Shown piece by piece: positions 33,836-44,179 of a stretch of 64,000 nucleotides of DNA. The notes below the pieces were generated by a model. That model saw nothing but the letters and a program-made list of their open reading frames with translations. It did no database searches and was not told where the DNA came from. The DNA lies in contig OV884059.1 in assembly GCA_930367215.1 (NCBI GenBank), forward strand, positions 9,014,945 through 9,078,944, in the 5' to 3' direction. Made by a program: the position numbers and the translations under genes. Positions within the stretch are counted from its first letter, which is position 1. Every line of letters begins with the position of its first letter. The DNA is from Pollenia angustigena. Taxonomy: Eukaryota; Arthropoda; Insecta; Diptera; Polleniidae.

Positions 33836-34790
33836 ATATATCACCCATGTTATGTTGTTTTATTTTCCATTTCTGTTTTATCTCAATATTTGTATGGTAA
33901 AATATTTACTTTATTCTATAATGCATATATGAGCTGAGTAATGCAACATCTGTTGCAAATTGCTTTACAATTTCGACAACAACAACAGCAGAAGCAGCAA
34001 CAACAAAAATTAAACAATATCAACACTGAAGTATGAATCCTTTTTTCCACTCCTTTTTTTATTACAGCCAGAATTTCTTTTAATTTTTTTTTTCAATGTT
34101 GCACATGTGCGTGTAGAGGATTCACACAAATACACATGAAGTCTTTCATTTTTAGGTTGTAAATAAATAAAAATTGTAAAAATGATGCAACAATGAAAAA
34201 AACAAAAAAAAAACCAAATACACACACAAAACGTATAAATAAGATAAGAGTGGATAGTAAAAAATATACGCGTTGTTGAAAGTCTGCATATGGATTTGTG
34301 TGTGTTTCCCTGAATATGAATTGCAAATATGCAAAAAAATAGCTCGAGAAAATGCTAGTCACGTTGCAATGTTGTAAATAATGTATGACATCATGTGGAA
34401 AATATAAAAATTTCTTATTTAAAGCGTGATGAGGTTTTAGTTCTCTTCTTTTTTTATTTGATCTGAAACAAAAGCACAATAAATAAAAATTTTGTAGATG
34501 AGAATGTTGTTCTTTTTATGTTGCAATCTGCGAGTGCAGCAACTTGCATATTTTCCAGTATTTATGCATATTGCTTTTTTGTTGTTGTCAATTAGCATAT
34601 TAATATGATTACGATGAGTTTTTAAACGAGCACTCACGCACACGCAAATTGACACCTGAATTATAATCAGGGGGTAGAACTTTTTAAGAGAATATTTGGC
34701 CACAAATAAGTTTAAAAAAAAATTCTGTAAATGTCCCAAAAAAAAATTTATGCCGAAAAAAATCACTGTATAGAAATGCTTCAATTTAAA
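33836..34790. other. CAA/CAG simple repeat and AT-rich sequence
   Basis: ACAACAACAACAGCAGAAGC lies at 33976-33995. Overlapping minus-strand frames (34010-34784, up to 128 residues) are hydrophobic, lack domain signatures and share DNA in several phases. They are not taken as genes. Confidence 0.45.
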
Positions 34791-35235
34791 AGCATTAAAT
34801 TTTGGGCTTTTTTAAACATTTCCTAAAAAGTACCAAAAAGTACCTTTTTCAAATATTCCACTTTTTGTAAAACTTCGTACATTTTGAAAACTAAAGTCTT
34901 AAAAATAAAGCAACAACTTTTAAAAAATATGATTTAAAACTGAATTTTCAAAAAAGTACCTTAAAATACTTTTTGCAAAAAGTACTTGCTTTAAATAAAT
35001 ATACTGATAGTTGAGATAAGTATAATGATATTTGGGAGCAAAATATTATAAAATAATCAGTAGGAAGTGTTTTTGCCTTAATATAAAAAAATATACCAAA
35101 ATAAAAAATTTTTAAAAATGTACCAAAAAGTACATTTAAAAAAAAAAATAATATATTCTTGAAAGCAAAATGTTAAAAATATTTTAAAAATATTAATATT
35201 TGAAAGCATTATTAAATAATCAGTTTTTTTTTGCG
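34791..35235 (+). repeat. AGTACTTTT repeat field, block 4
   Basis: AAAAAGTACC and AAAAGTACTT words recur about every 120 bases between AAATATTAAAA stretches. The block continues at 36076-36610 after the element 35238-36073. Confidence 0.55.
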
Positions 35236-35237
35236 TA

Positions 35238-36073
35238 CACACAGAAAAAAATACCCATGTAAAATTAACATGGAAAAATGTTGATTGAGAATCATGTTAA
35301 ATTTCAGAAAAATTATGCCCTTTACTTAAATTTATCATTATTTCATATTAATTTTTAATAAAAAATATGAAAATAACCTTAAATTACGTTTATTTAATAT
35401 TATTCACTGTTAAAAAAAATAAAAAGAAAAAAAATATTAAAATATAAATAAATCTGGATTCAATATTGAACCCATAAAAACCAGTTTTGTATTAAAATCA
35501 AAAGTTTATCTTGTTAAATTAACATGCATACCTACTGAATTATGTACATTTTTTATTTTCACTTTTAAAATATGTTATAAAAAGAAGACAATTCCCGTAT
35601 TCTTTTAATTAAAATTGTTTATTTAAATAGAACATCAAGTTTTCAAAGTAGAATGATGACCATATCGGGCGATTCTGCTGATGCTTCTGTTAACAAAGGA
35701 GAATACAAAACATGTGTTACAGGGTTTTGAATTATTCTTACATAAATGCAAATGTTGTCTGAAGCTTCTTCACACTGTTAAAATACACTCAAACCCATTT
35801 GATTCTACATGAAATTCACGTTGTTTCAACTGGAAATAACTTTCATTCAACGTGATTCCGATTGTTATTTCAATATAAATTACATTTTGCTCTAACTTTA
35901 CTGCAATGTTAAATTAACATGAATTATAGTTATATTAAAAGAAAAAAATGTTGTTCGCAGTTATTGTAAAATCAGGTTGAATTAACATGAAACCCGTATG
36001 AAGCAAAATCACCACCGAAAAAATTTAAATCAACCTTGTTTTCGACGTTTTTAACTTGATTTTTTTCTGTGTG
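35238..36073. mobile_element. TA-flanked inverted-repeat element, family Y
   Basis: The ends CACACAGAAAAAAAT and (complement) ATTTTTTTCTGTGTG are perfect over 15 bases, with TA on each side (35236-35237, 36074-36075). The interior carries about seven TTAACATG words in both orientations. No coding frame. 836 bp. The design (TA flanks, A-rich ends, a short word repeated in both orientations) resembles family X at 11042 and 43104, but the words differ. Confidence 0.75.
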
Positions 36074-36075
36074 TA

Positions 36076-36615
36076 AATATCAAAAAGAACCAAAAAAGGA
36101 CTCTTTAAATATGTCCTTAAATTTCAAAAAAAAACTACCAATTTCTAAAAACCAAAATATTTAAACACTTTTTAGTGCTCAAACTTTAATAGAAACTGTT
36201 TATGTATAATTTGTTTTAATTAACAAGAAAAAGGGCTTTTCATAAAAAGTACCAATTACAATAAACTACTTCACTTCAAATAACCAAAATGTTAAAAATA
36301 CTTAAAAAGTACTTATATTAGAGAGCAAAATATTATAACTATTTAGTTTTCAGTTCTTTTGTGTTAATATGAAAAATGTACCGATGAAAAAAGTACTTTT
36401 TGGAAATGTACCAATATATAAACCAAAAACTACTAATTTCTGTAAACCAAAATATTAAAAATACTATTAAATGACAATACTTTAAACAAATTTATTATAC
36501 AATTTTTTTATTAAATAACAAGAAAAAGAGCTTTTTGCAAAAAGTACCAAATATAAAAAAATACTTATACTTACGTACATATATGTATTCTTAAAACCAA
36601 AATACTTTAAATATA
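36076..36615 (+). repeat. AGTACTTTT repeat field, block 5
   Basis: AAAAGTACCAA, AAAAGTACTTTTTGG and CCAAAATATT.AAAA words continue the repeat of block 4. Confidence 0.55.
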
Positions 36616-36639
36616 CCAAGGCTACATTTTCTTCCATCA

Positions 36640-37420
36640 AAGGCGGTTCATATGACGTTTTCTAGTCGATGCGTTTGTTCAATTGTGCTGTTTTTTTTTT
36701 TTTAATTTTATTTTCATTAGGCAGTAAAATAAGTGGACCTTTCTTTATTGATGAGCTGGCTATAAAGTCAGAAGGAAATTTTTGCTATAATGAACGAGTT
36801 TGCGCACCTTCTAAGGTGACGCTGGCATAAATTCCACGATCCAGTGTCTGTCTGCAAAACCATACTGTAGAAGACCCAGCCAACAGGGTTACATTTTGAA
36901 CGCCATGTTCCTAGTCAACCAAGTTGGCCTTTAAAAGCCTCGATGCAAGACTCTTATTTGACGTGAGTAGTAGAGAAAGGCTTCGTCGAAATGGCTAGCT
37001 GGGAACACTCTTATTCAACGTGAGTCGTATAGGAAGACTTAATTGAGGTGGGTTGTTAAGCACACCTGCTCTTTGGCCAGAATTCTTTGGCGTAAATATG
37101 ATACGAGAAAGATCTACCAAGCTTTGAAAGGTACCAAACTATAACACCAGACATGATTCACTACGGGTCATGCAATAATACTGGGTAGGAGTTGTCAGAA
37201 TGAGAAGGGAGAAGAGGTATTCCTTTACTTCCTGTATAAATGACCAAGTTTTGGGTAGATTAGGGAAAGGCTTTTTGATAGACTATACGAGTGGCTTATC
37301 TTAGTTAGGACTTAGGTCTATCTCTCTTTTCAGTAAAGAATTCAAAAGGTTGGAGGCTTCATTGATGTCTATGGAGTAATCTACCTTTTACACTGGTCAC
37401 TGGTTCAGGTTATTATAAAG
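36640..37420 (+). pseudogene. LOA/R1-type non-LTR relic, end of RNase H region
   Basis: On the plus strand, frames give ARILWRKYDTRKIYQALKG, then a TGH motif (TTGHAIIL), then SCQNEKGEEVFLYFL and IRERLF. This follows the C-terminal pattern of LOA/R1/I-type elements: LW..YD..RT, TGH(C/W), C..C..E.EEV.HFLC.CP.L...R.R.F. Several stops and lost cysteines mark it as dead. The upstream part to 36640 is GC-richer than the surroundings and is probably the same element, but I cannot align it. Confidence 0.6.
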
Positions 37421-37605
37421 GGAACGCTTCAAGAATTCAAGTGAGCCGTTCCATTGTCACTAACTTTACCTTTAGAGAAGCATATTTAATTTAATTCGAT
37501 GTGTCAGTCTTAGATCTAGACTTTTGCGAGCGAAATATAGATCTCTCTCTCTTTCTCTCTCGATTTTGAATAGAATTAAATACTTCTTTTTTAAAAGTAT
37601 TTATG
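37421..37605. other. CT-rich simple repeat and unassigned sequence
   Basis: TCTCTCTCTCTTTCTCTCTCG at about 37541-37561. Nothing else recognised. Confidence 0.5.
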
Positions 37606-38310
37606 ACTGTAAGATTTTGTTTGTTGTGCTTAATTCCCAATTTCATTCTTGATAAATACACTAAAATTTATTGCTGGAGGATAAGCTAGTTCATATGCAC
37701 ATTTCACTGGTTGCTTAGGCCAGATCATCAGGAAACCTTTTTCCAAAATTTTTAAGTCCTTATTTTTTATTCATTGAATTGATATACAATTGATAGAAAG
37801 AAACAATAAATGTAAGAAAGGGCAAACTATAAAAAATGAAAACAAAGTTTTTTTTCTATATTATGGTTTTGTTTATTTTATGAAATGATGTCAACTTTTT
37901 GATTATAAGAAACTTAACAACAAAACAAAACAAACAAAAAGCGGTAAATCGCTGAATTTGCCCATAAGCCGTTGATTCAGCAACACTTTTAATATTTCAA
38001 GCTTGAAATCTCAATTTTAAGTTAAACAATTTTACATTTTTTTTTACATAACTTCATTTTTTATCGATAGCTTAAGTAAATTTTTTGACAGTTTGCCATT
38101 TATCTTAATACAGCTTAACTCTTTGCACTTGGTAAACTTTTCTATTAAATTATATTTGTACTGTTCACAAAAACTTGAACAATGCATTAAAAATTTAGTG
38201 TCATAAGGGCTTAAGACAAGCTAAAGATATCAGATATGCAAATAATACTGTAGAGTGAATGAGAATTACATACACTCAAAATGTTATTAGCAACGACATT
38301 AAAGCTTAAA
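37606..38310 (+). repeat. Dispersed repeat, long copy (GATTTTGTTTGTTGTGCTTAA start)
   Basis: The left part reads GATTTTGTTTGTTGTGCTTAA, then TTCCCAATTTCATTC, TTTCACTGGTTGCTTAGGCC and ATCATCAGGAAACC. The right part near 38250 reads ACTGTAGAGTGAATGAGAATT and ACACTCAAAA. The same words in the same order occupy only about 160 bases at 39211-39375. This copy therefore has a longer middle, or the other has a deletion. No terminal inverted repeat or coding frame. Class unknown. Confidence 0.55.
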
Positions 38311-39210
38311 CAAAATACCAGGAATAAACAGTGAGTTTATCTTTTCTTACATTCCCCACTACTTATGACTTTTTATCGATTTTTCCCTTAACTGTATGCT
38401 GTTTTTACAATATTTTTTAATTCCATTCATTCTTTGACGTTAGGCAAAAGGTTTTAGGTAAAAAAAAGCATTTTGAGTTTTGATTGGGCTTAACTGAATA
38501 TGTACTTCTCTTCCGTTTGGTATTTATAACATAAGTCTAGCACAATTGCTTTCAATCGTAATCATTTGATCTAAGGACAATAAGTCAATTTTATAAAGCA
38601 ATTAAATAATTTTCAATTTAACATTACAAAAAACTGCAAACTGCAAACTCGGACTTAAGACCTTTTTACCTAACTTTAGAGAATTTATCTAATCACTGAA
38701 TTCATTAAATCAGTTCCATTAGGAATATTTACTCAAGCTTAAAAATAAAAATATAAATACTATTTTACTTAATTTTGCCTACAAAATTTTGCATCTCAAG
38801 GAAAGTTTATACCCATTTAAGTTAAAAGTTCAAAAATAAAAGAGTTAAACATAAAAGAAAAGAGAGAGAAAGAGTGAAGGTAAGAAAAAATGAAAAGAAA
38901 GAAGCAGTTTTGAATTTTATATACATAGAAAAACACACACTTAAACATGCTTCCGCTCTTAAAGAGGTGTCCTCTACTCTCTATTTATTAAAATAAGAAT
39001 GTGCAAGTTTTTATAAGTTGATATTAGAGATGTTTACGTGACGTGAATTTTTCGTGTTACGTCTGAATAACTTCTAATTGGGGTTACTTTAAAAACGTAA
39101 AATTTACGTAAGTTATAGCGCGTGATTAAAATTTAAACATCACGCGCTCACGAATACTTTGTTAAGAAGCTATTAAATACATACAATTTTAAAAATATTT
39201 AATTAAAAAG
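38311..39210. other. AT-rich sequence, one small palindrome
   Basis: GCGCGTGAT and ATCACGCGC at about 39118-39148 form a short stem, in a stretch with several ACGTGA/TTACGT words (39035-39110). A GA-rich run lies near 38859-38880. No gene. Confidence 0.45.
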
Positions 39211-39400
39211 ATTTGGTTTGTCGTGCTTAATTCCCAATTTGTGTTTGTTTGAGGTTCACTGGTTGTTTAGGTCAGTTCATCGGGAAACATTCTCCCAAAA
39301 AAAATTAAGAAAAGCCAAAAATATGAGCAAATAAAACTGTAGAGTGAATGAGAATTGTAAACACTCAAAAAGTCTTATTTCAACAAAAAAAACAAAATCT
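39211..39400 (+). repeat. Dispersed repeat, short copy
   Basis: GATTTGGTTTGTCGTGCTTAA, TTCCCAATTTGTG, TTCACTGGTTGTTTAGGTC, TCATCGGGAAACATT, then ACTGTAGAGTGAATGAGAATT and AACACTCAAAA. Matches both ends of 37606-38310. Confidence 0.6.
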
Positions 39401-39502
39401 TATTAATAAATTTTTTTTTCCCCAAAAATTACTTTGATAATTTTAAAAATATCTTTAAATATTTATCTTAATTTAAAGAATTTGTAGCTAAAAATATATT
39501 GT

Positions 39503-40190
39503 ATTACATCTGAGTCAATCTTTAGTCCTGGCTTTACAACAAGCATTTTGCATAACATAGTTCACTATGATGACCTACAAACTCCCAAGGATACGATACA
39601 GATATTCACTGACGGGTCTAAAACACAATATGGCGCGGGTTCTGGTATGTACTCCAAGCAGTTAAACTGGAGCATTAAGGCTGCCGGATAATTGCAATGC
39701 AGGGATATTCCTATGTTTATCGATAGGCCATTAGATCGATGGAGAATGTGTTTATCGCATCGAGAATTGTTCAAGAATGCCGGACGTCTCTGGAGGAGAG
39801 GTGCATTCGATTTTTACCCTTAAATCGCTCCCTGGATACAGGGGAATACATGAAAAGTGTATGGCTGACTCGTTGGCGCGTACAGGCATCCCCTTGAATT
39901 GAAAAGGTTTAACATATACCATAAGTGTTTCACTCTCGAAGAGTAAGCAACGAATCGAACAAAAATTTCATTGTATTGCCAGTCAGAGAAGGTTTGTTGA
40001 AACAACCTGTGAGGAAGCCAGAAAAATCTGGCCTATATAGATGAAAAAAAGACCCAGCCGGCTTTAAAGCTGTCTAGAATTCATCTCAGGAACCTAATTG
40101 CTGTTACAACTGGCCACTGGCCCTTTTGTCAACGAAACAACTTCTTTGTCATTTCCCGCTCTGACAAATGCAAAACGCTTAACACTTGCG
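39503..40190 (+). pseudogene. LOA/R1-type non-LTR relic, RNase H domain
   Basis: A plus-strand frame from about 39580 reads DTIQIFTDGSKTQYGAGSG, the first RNase H segment with its catalytic Asp in FTDGSK. After frameshifts, GYRGIHEKCMADSLARTGIP corresponds to the WVPGH.GI.GNE.AD.LAR.G segment, including the Asp after Ala. Then LRNLIAVTTGHWPFCQ matches the C-terminal TGHW(P/C) region. Stops and frameshifts separate the parts. It is a clear but inactive RNase H end of a LOA/R1-type element. No upstream reverse transcriptase part is recognisable between 39400 and 39500. Confidence 0.75.
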
Positions 40191-40810
40191 ATTTTGACTT
40201 AAAATCGCGCAATAGGTGTTCTGTAAACCGCAATCGCAAGAAGTTTGGCGACTTCAAATCGCAAAAGTATGCGAAGGTGAACTAGATAATTTTAAGAAAC
40301 TGGCAGATTGCAGGCAAAATGCACGAGTAGCACCATAAAATAAATCTGGCGTTGTGCCCCAGAATATGGTCGTGGAACTGTTTGATCGAAGAACCCAACA
40401 AAACTTGTCTCCCTGGCATTGATTTGAATAGGATTCTCTCATTCATTGAATCAAACGGATGGCTGAGTGAGAATGACAGCTGCAATGTAACATAGGAACT
40501 CTGGGTGAAAACATAACGGGAACTAATTGCTGAAGCCACGTGCGATGTGATTGATGGCGGCTGCCAATAAAACTTAACGTAACCTGTTTGAAAATGTGTA
40601 GAAAAATTAAAAAATACTGCGGCCAAATTATTTCAAATATTTCCTTAGTGTGCGTGATTGTGAGACTTTAGAAATGATTCGTGAGTGAGCAGGCGTGACA
40701 AAAAAAAATTTTAAGTGAACGTGGTTGATCTTAAGAGATTTAAAACTTATCCTGCATAATAAAATAACTGCCCGGTAGGGACTTATGCGAATATAATGGG
40801 TCTGGAATTT
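40191..40810. other. Unassigned, moderately GC-richer sequence
   Basis: A minus-strand frame at 40282-40626 (114 residues) is open but shows no domain, and another frame overlaps it. The words AAATCGC / GCGATTT repeat at 40185-40265. Possibly an element inserted into or following the RNase H relic. Confidence 0.35.
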
Positions 40811-40814
40811 AATG

Positions 40815-41105
40815 ACAAAAAGTTGTCATGACGAGGAGGTAGAGAAAACAGGTCATCAGGGGGAGATACCTGACCAGTGTTTAGCTGTTTTGATTATTAA
40901 TCTAAAAGTTGTCATGACGAGGAGGAAGAGGAAACCGGAACTCAGGACATCAGGGGGAGATACCTGGGGGAACCAGTGTTTGCCTGTTTTTATTATTTAT
41001 CTTAAAGTTGTCATGACGAAGAGGAAAAGGAAACCGGAACTCAGGACATCAGGGGGAGATACCTGGGGGAACCAGTGTTTGTCTGCTTCAATTATTTATC
41101 CAAAA
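40815..41105 (+). repeat. Three-copy tandem repeat, unit about 88 to 99 bp
   Basis: AAAGTTGTCATGACGAGGAG starts units at about 40819, 40907 and 41006. Each continues GACATCAGGGGGAGATACCTG and AACCAGTGTTTG.CTG, then TTATTATTTATC. Units 2 and 3 are nearly identical at 99 bp. A frame of 100 residues (40812-41114) stays open because 99 is a multiple of three. The first unit is read in another phase, which argues against selection on a protein. Confidence 0.8.
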
Positions 41106-42180
41106 TTAAACTAAGATTGCTTCTTCTTTTCATTAGGAAAACGAATCTTAAATCTGCAGTGTAACATTATGTAGCTGCTCTGTAGGATGAAGGAATTGAG
41201 TATCGCTGAGTGTCGGAAAGAAACCGCTGAAGGGCCCAAGTGAGCTGTCTTCAGGATGGCTTCGCAAAGAACCTTATCTTGTGCATTAGCGTGCGGATAA
41301 CATTTCTTTCTCTTGTGAGCGTTAGTGGTCGTGAGCCAAAACCACTCACGTGCACAACTTTAGCTTAAATTATATTTTTACTATACATGCCACACATCCA
41401 TATGTAGATAGCAAGAAACGGTACTGATATATAAATTTGTGTTATGTACATATATAGATGATAACTACTTTTATGCTGTTTATCAAAAAAAAACTTTATA
41501 TGACATCTTTCTTTCTCATGTGCTCCTTAAAAAGCTTGAAATATCTACTTCAATTCACTTTTTCTTTTATTTTTTTTTCTTCTTTATTATTTTTTAATAA
41601 ATTTTTCTTGTCACTTGTTTTCCTTTTCTTATTAAAGAAATGAAATACAAGTGAATTTCTTTACCCCTTAAATGTGAAAAAACTGCTTGAGAAATAAATT
41701 GAAGAACTTTATTAAGGGAATTTTTCACAAAAAAAGGAGTTAAATGCAGAGATTTCATTCATTTTCGAAAAGGAGGGAAAGGAAAAAAGGAATATTGGTA
41801 AAATACTTATTATGAAATATTAACACACTTAAGAAGTCATTTGCATGCTTAAACATTTAAGAGGGTAAACAGGATTAAAACAAGGATATGAATTATGGCT
41901 TAAACGGGAAGATATTAAAGAAAAATTACGAAAAACAAGGATAATAAGAAGGGAAACTTTAAAGGAAGGTAATATAAATCTTTCAAATAATAAAGTTCTT
42001 ATTAAAGAAGGTTGGGTTAGTTAAAAAGGCTGGTGCGAAGCAATCTTCACACCCTCACCCAGAGAACAGAATGGACCATTGTGAAGCCTTAGTAGAAAAG
42101 AAGACTAAAAAGAAGATAAAGAGTAAAACCAGGTGAAACTGTGAAAGATTAGCGGACAAGAAAGAGAACCAAACCTAATG
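41106..42180. other. Unassigned sequence
   Basis: No conserved frame. T-rich at 41460-41640, purine-rich at 41750-41990. Confidence 0.45.
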
Positions 42181-42184
42181 AACA

Positions 42185-42720
42185 CAATAGTCCTACCGTC
42201 TTTTATACAGTCCCCACCGTCTGTTATAGCCAGGACATTTCCATTACGAATATTGTCAGATTATCGAGTCCGCAGACCGGGAAGTCTTCCTGTTTGCCTA
42301 AGAACTTACTACCCAGCCATCTCAGCCTGCTGTTCTGCAACCTAGGACAGTGAAACAGAATGTGTTTCACTACATAAATCCGACGAGCCAGATTTTATCA
42401 CCACCGCCATCATGGCTTTCGCACAGTGGCCCGTAATAATAACAATCATGGTTCAAATGCAGAACTTGCTCATGCCTAGTAGTTAACTACAATCGGCCAT
42501 CCTTAGCACCGGCTATAACCTCCGCGATACTCTACAACACCTTTAATTCCTTCAGGCCCGATTAGTTACGTTTAGAGCCTATTTTCTAATCTTCCCATAA
42601 TAAAAGCCAATTGGAGGTCTGGCTATCTCCACACAGTCAGGATCCTTTATTTCCGAGACCAGTCTCGCCAACTAATCAGCCATTTTATAACCGGTAATGT
42701 TGTAGTGACCTGGTACCTCC
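42185..42720 (-). pseudogene. LOA/R1-type non-LTR relic, RNase H end
   Basis: On the minus strand, starting near 42718, the frame reads VPGHYNITGYKMAD, a stop, then LARLVSEIKDPDCVEIARPP and IGFYYGKIRK. This matches the VPGH..I.GNE.AD.LAR.GS segment of the RNase H domain. Further on, TGHCAKA is the C-terminal TGHC motif, and AEMAGSKFLGKQEDFPVCGL with LDNLTIFVMEMSWL fits the extreme C terminus (LG...L....L.....L..F....W). At least seven stops. Inactive. Confidence 0.7.
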
Positions 42721-42850
42721 TTTTTAAGGAACCTGAAACAAAAAAAGAATAAGAACTAAACTAAAGCCTAACCTGAAACGAGTTAGAACTTAACTGAAAT
42801 AGAACTACTTAGAAATTACCTTAAATTTAATCAAGAATTAAGTAAAGAAC
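42721..42850. repeat. Decayed AACTGAACTAGAACTGAAA minisatellite, part 1
   Basis: Words such as CCTGAAACGAGTTAGAACTTAACTG and AACTGAAATAGAAC repeat in steps of 6 to 18 bases. The same minisatellite reappears at 45964, 49050, 49370, 49815 and 50080, each time next to an inserted element. This suggests a once-continuous block broken up by insertions. Confidence 0.55.
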
Positions 42851-43101
42851 AGAGATCGGCAAACTCATACATTGAAATATTTAAGTAGTATAAGTAGAGA
42901 TAGAAATAGAAGAGATCAATGTAAGCAGTGTGGTCGAGAGACCTCTATTGTAATACAAAACTAGTAGAAAATTCTTAAAAAAATCTTTTAAAAACAAAAT
43001 AAAATCTTTCAAATCAACGTTTCCCAAATGGTATGGCTGCCAAACGTAGAACATTTCCAAACGCAAAATCAAAATTAAAGTCATATAACGAACTTTAATT
43101 A
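42851..43101. other. Unassigned AT-rich sequence
   Basis: Lies between the minisatellite and the TA-flanked element. Nothing recognised. Confidence 0.4.
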
Positions 43102-43103
43102 TA

Positions 43104-44176
43104 CACTGAAAAAATTTTCTTCACAGATCCAATGGATTTTGTCATTAATCCAATGAAAAATTACATTAAAATTCAACCTATGTAACCCTTCATTGGATTA
43201 ATGAAGAATGTTACATCGGACCCCCGTTAACGAAATGTTTCATAAAATTAATGAAAATTTTGCATTATTTTAATGTCAAACGTTTAAAGAAATGTTTTTA
43301 TTATTTTCATATAAAAGTTTTTATATTTGAATGAAATTTTAAATTTATTTTATCCATTTTTTCAATGTGCTTTTTGAGTTGTTGTAATTTTTATTTTTTT
43401 ATTCCTGTTTCAAATCACAATTTTTTATAATTTTATTTCGTTTACATCATGTTATGTTCTACTTTCAGAAGCTTGCCTTTAAGTAAATTGTACTAAATTC
43501 ATTTTCCAGCCCGCGAAGACCTTCATCTGCCTTCTTTCCTTTTCTCTGGCTTGTACTACTGCGTAAATTTTGTGTATTTAAATTAACAATTAAAGAAAAA
43601 ATAATGTGAGAATTGTGTGCTTTCGCGTTGTTTGTTTTTTAACCTAAATATTTCTTACATTTTGCTTAAATCAGTATTTCGTTATCGTAATGAATTTTGT
43701 TCATTAATGTTATGAAACATAAAAATTTAAATTTTTTTCATATATTTTCATGTCTACCGCTAAAAGTTTAATTAAAAAAACTTTTTTACAACAGTTATAG
43801 GAAGAAAATTTTTAAGTTATAAGTATTTTGAAGTTAAAGCATTTTATCTTGTTTTCATTGATTTAGTGACATTTATCATGGAAAATATGAAGTTACAAAA
43901 GATTCCTTTTTTGCATTCACTTAAAAATATTAAAATATGTTAATTAATAGTTCATTTTAATCTTAAAAAAACTATTGAAATTATGTATAACAATAAGTTG
44001 TATTTTTCTTTTGAAAGAGATATTTATTAAGTTGACATTAATTTAAAGAAAAAATTTAACGAAATTACGAAACTCAATTTCGTAATTTCATTCCCGTATT
44101 GAAATTTTTCATTGGATTAATGAAAAAATTTAATGAAATTGATTCATTAGATTTATGAAGCATAATTCTTTCGGTG
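43104..44176. mobile_element. TA-flanked MITE-like element, family X, copy 2
   Basis: The left end CACTGAAAAAATTTTCTTCA and the complement of the right end, CACCGAAAGAATTATGCTTCA, match at most positions. TA lies on both sides (43102-43103, 44177-44178). ATTGGATTAATGAAAAA and TTTCATTAA words are repeated near the ends in both orientations. No transposase frame. Its ends match 11042-11764 in reverse. It abuts the non-LTR element on its right. Confidence 0.7.
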
Positions 44177-44179
44177 TAG

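Noticed and set aside
34010..34784. Overlapping minus-strand frames up to 128 residues, hydrophobic
   Set aside because: Composition follows from A/T-rich DNA; several phases are open over the same bases and no family motif or start context is seen.
40282..40626. Minus-strand frame of 114 residues in a GC-richer patch
   Set aside because: No recognisable domain, a second frame overlaps it, and it lies directly beside an RNase H relic; most likely decayed mobile-element DNA.
43861..44100. Possible host exon between elements
   Set aside because: The sequence belongs to the TA-flanked element by its repeated TTCATTAA words and has no conserved frame or splice-site support.
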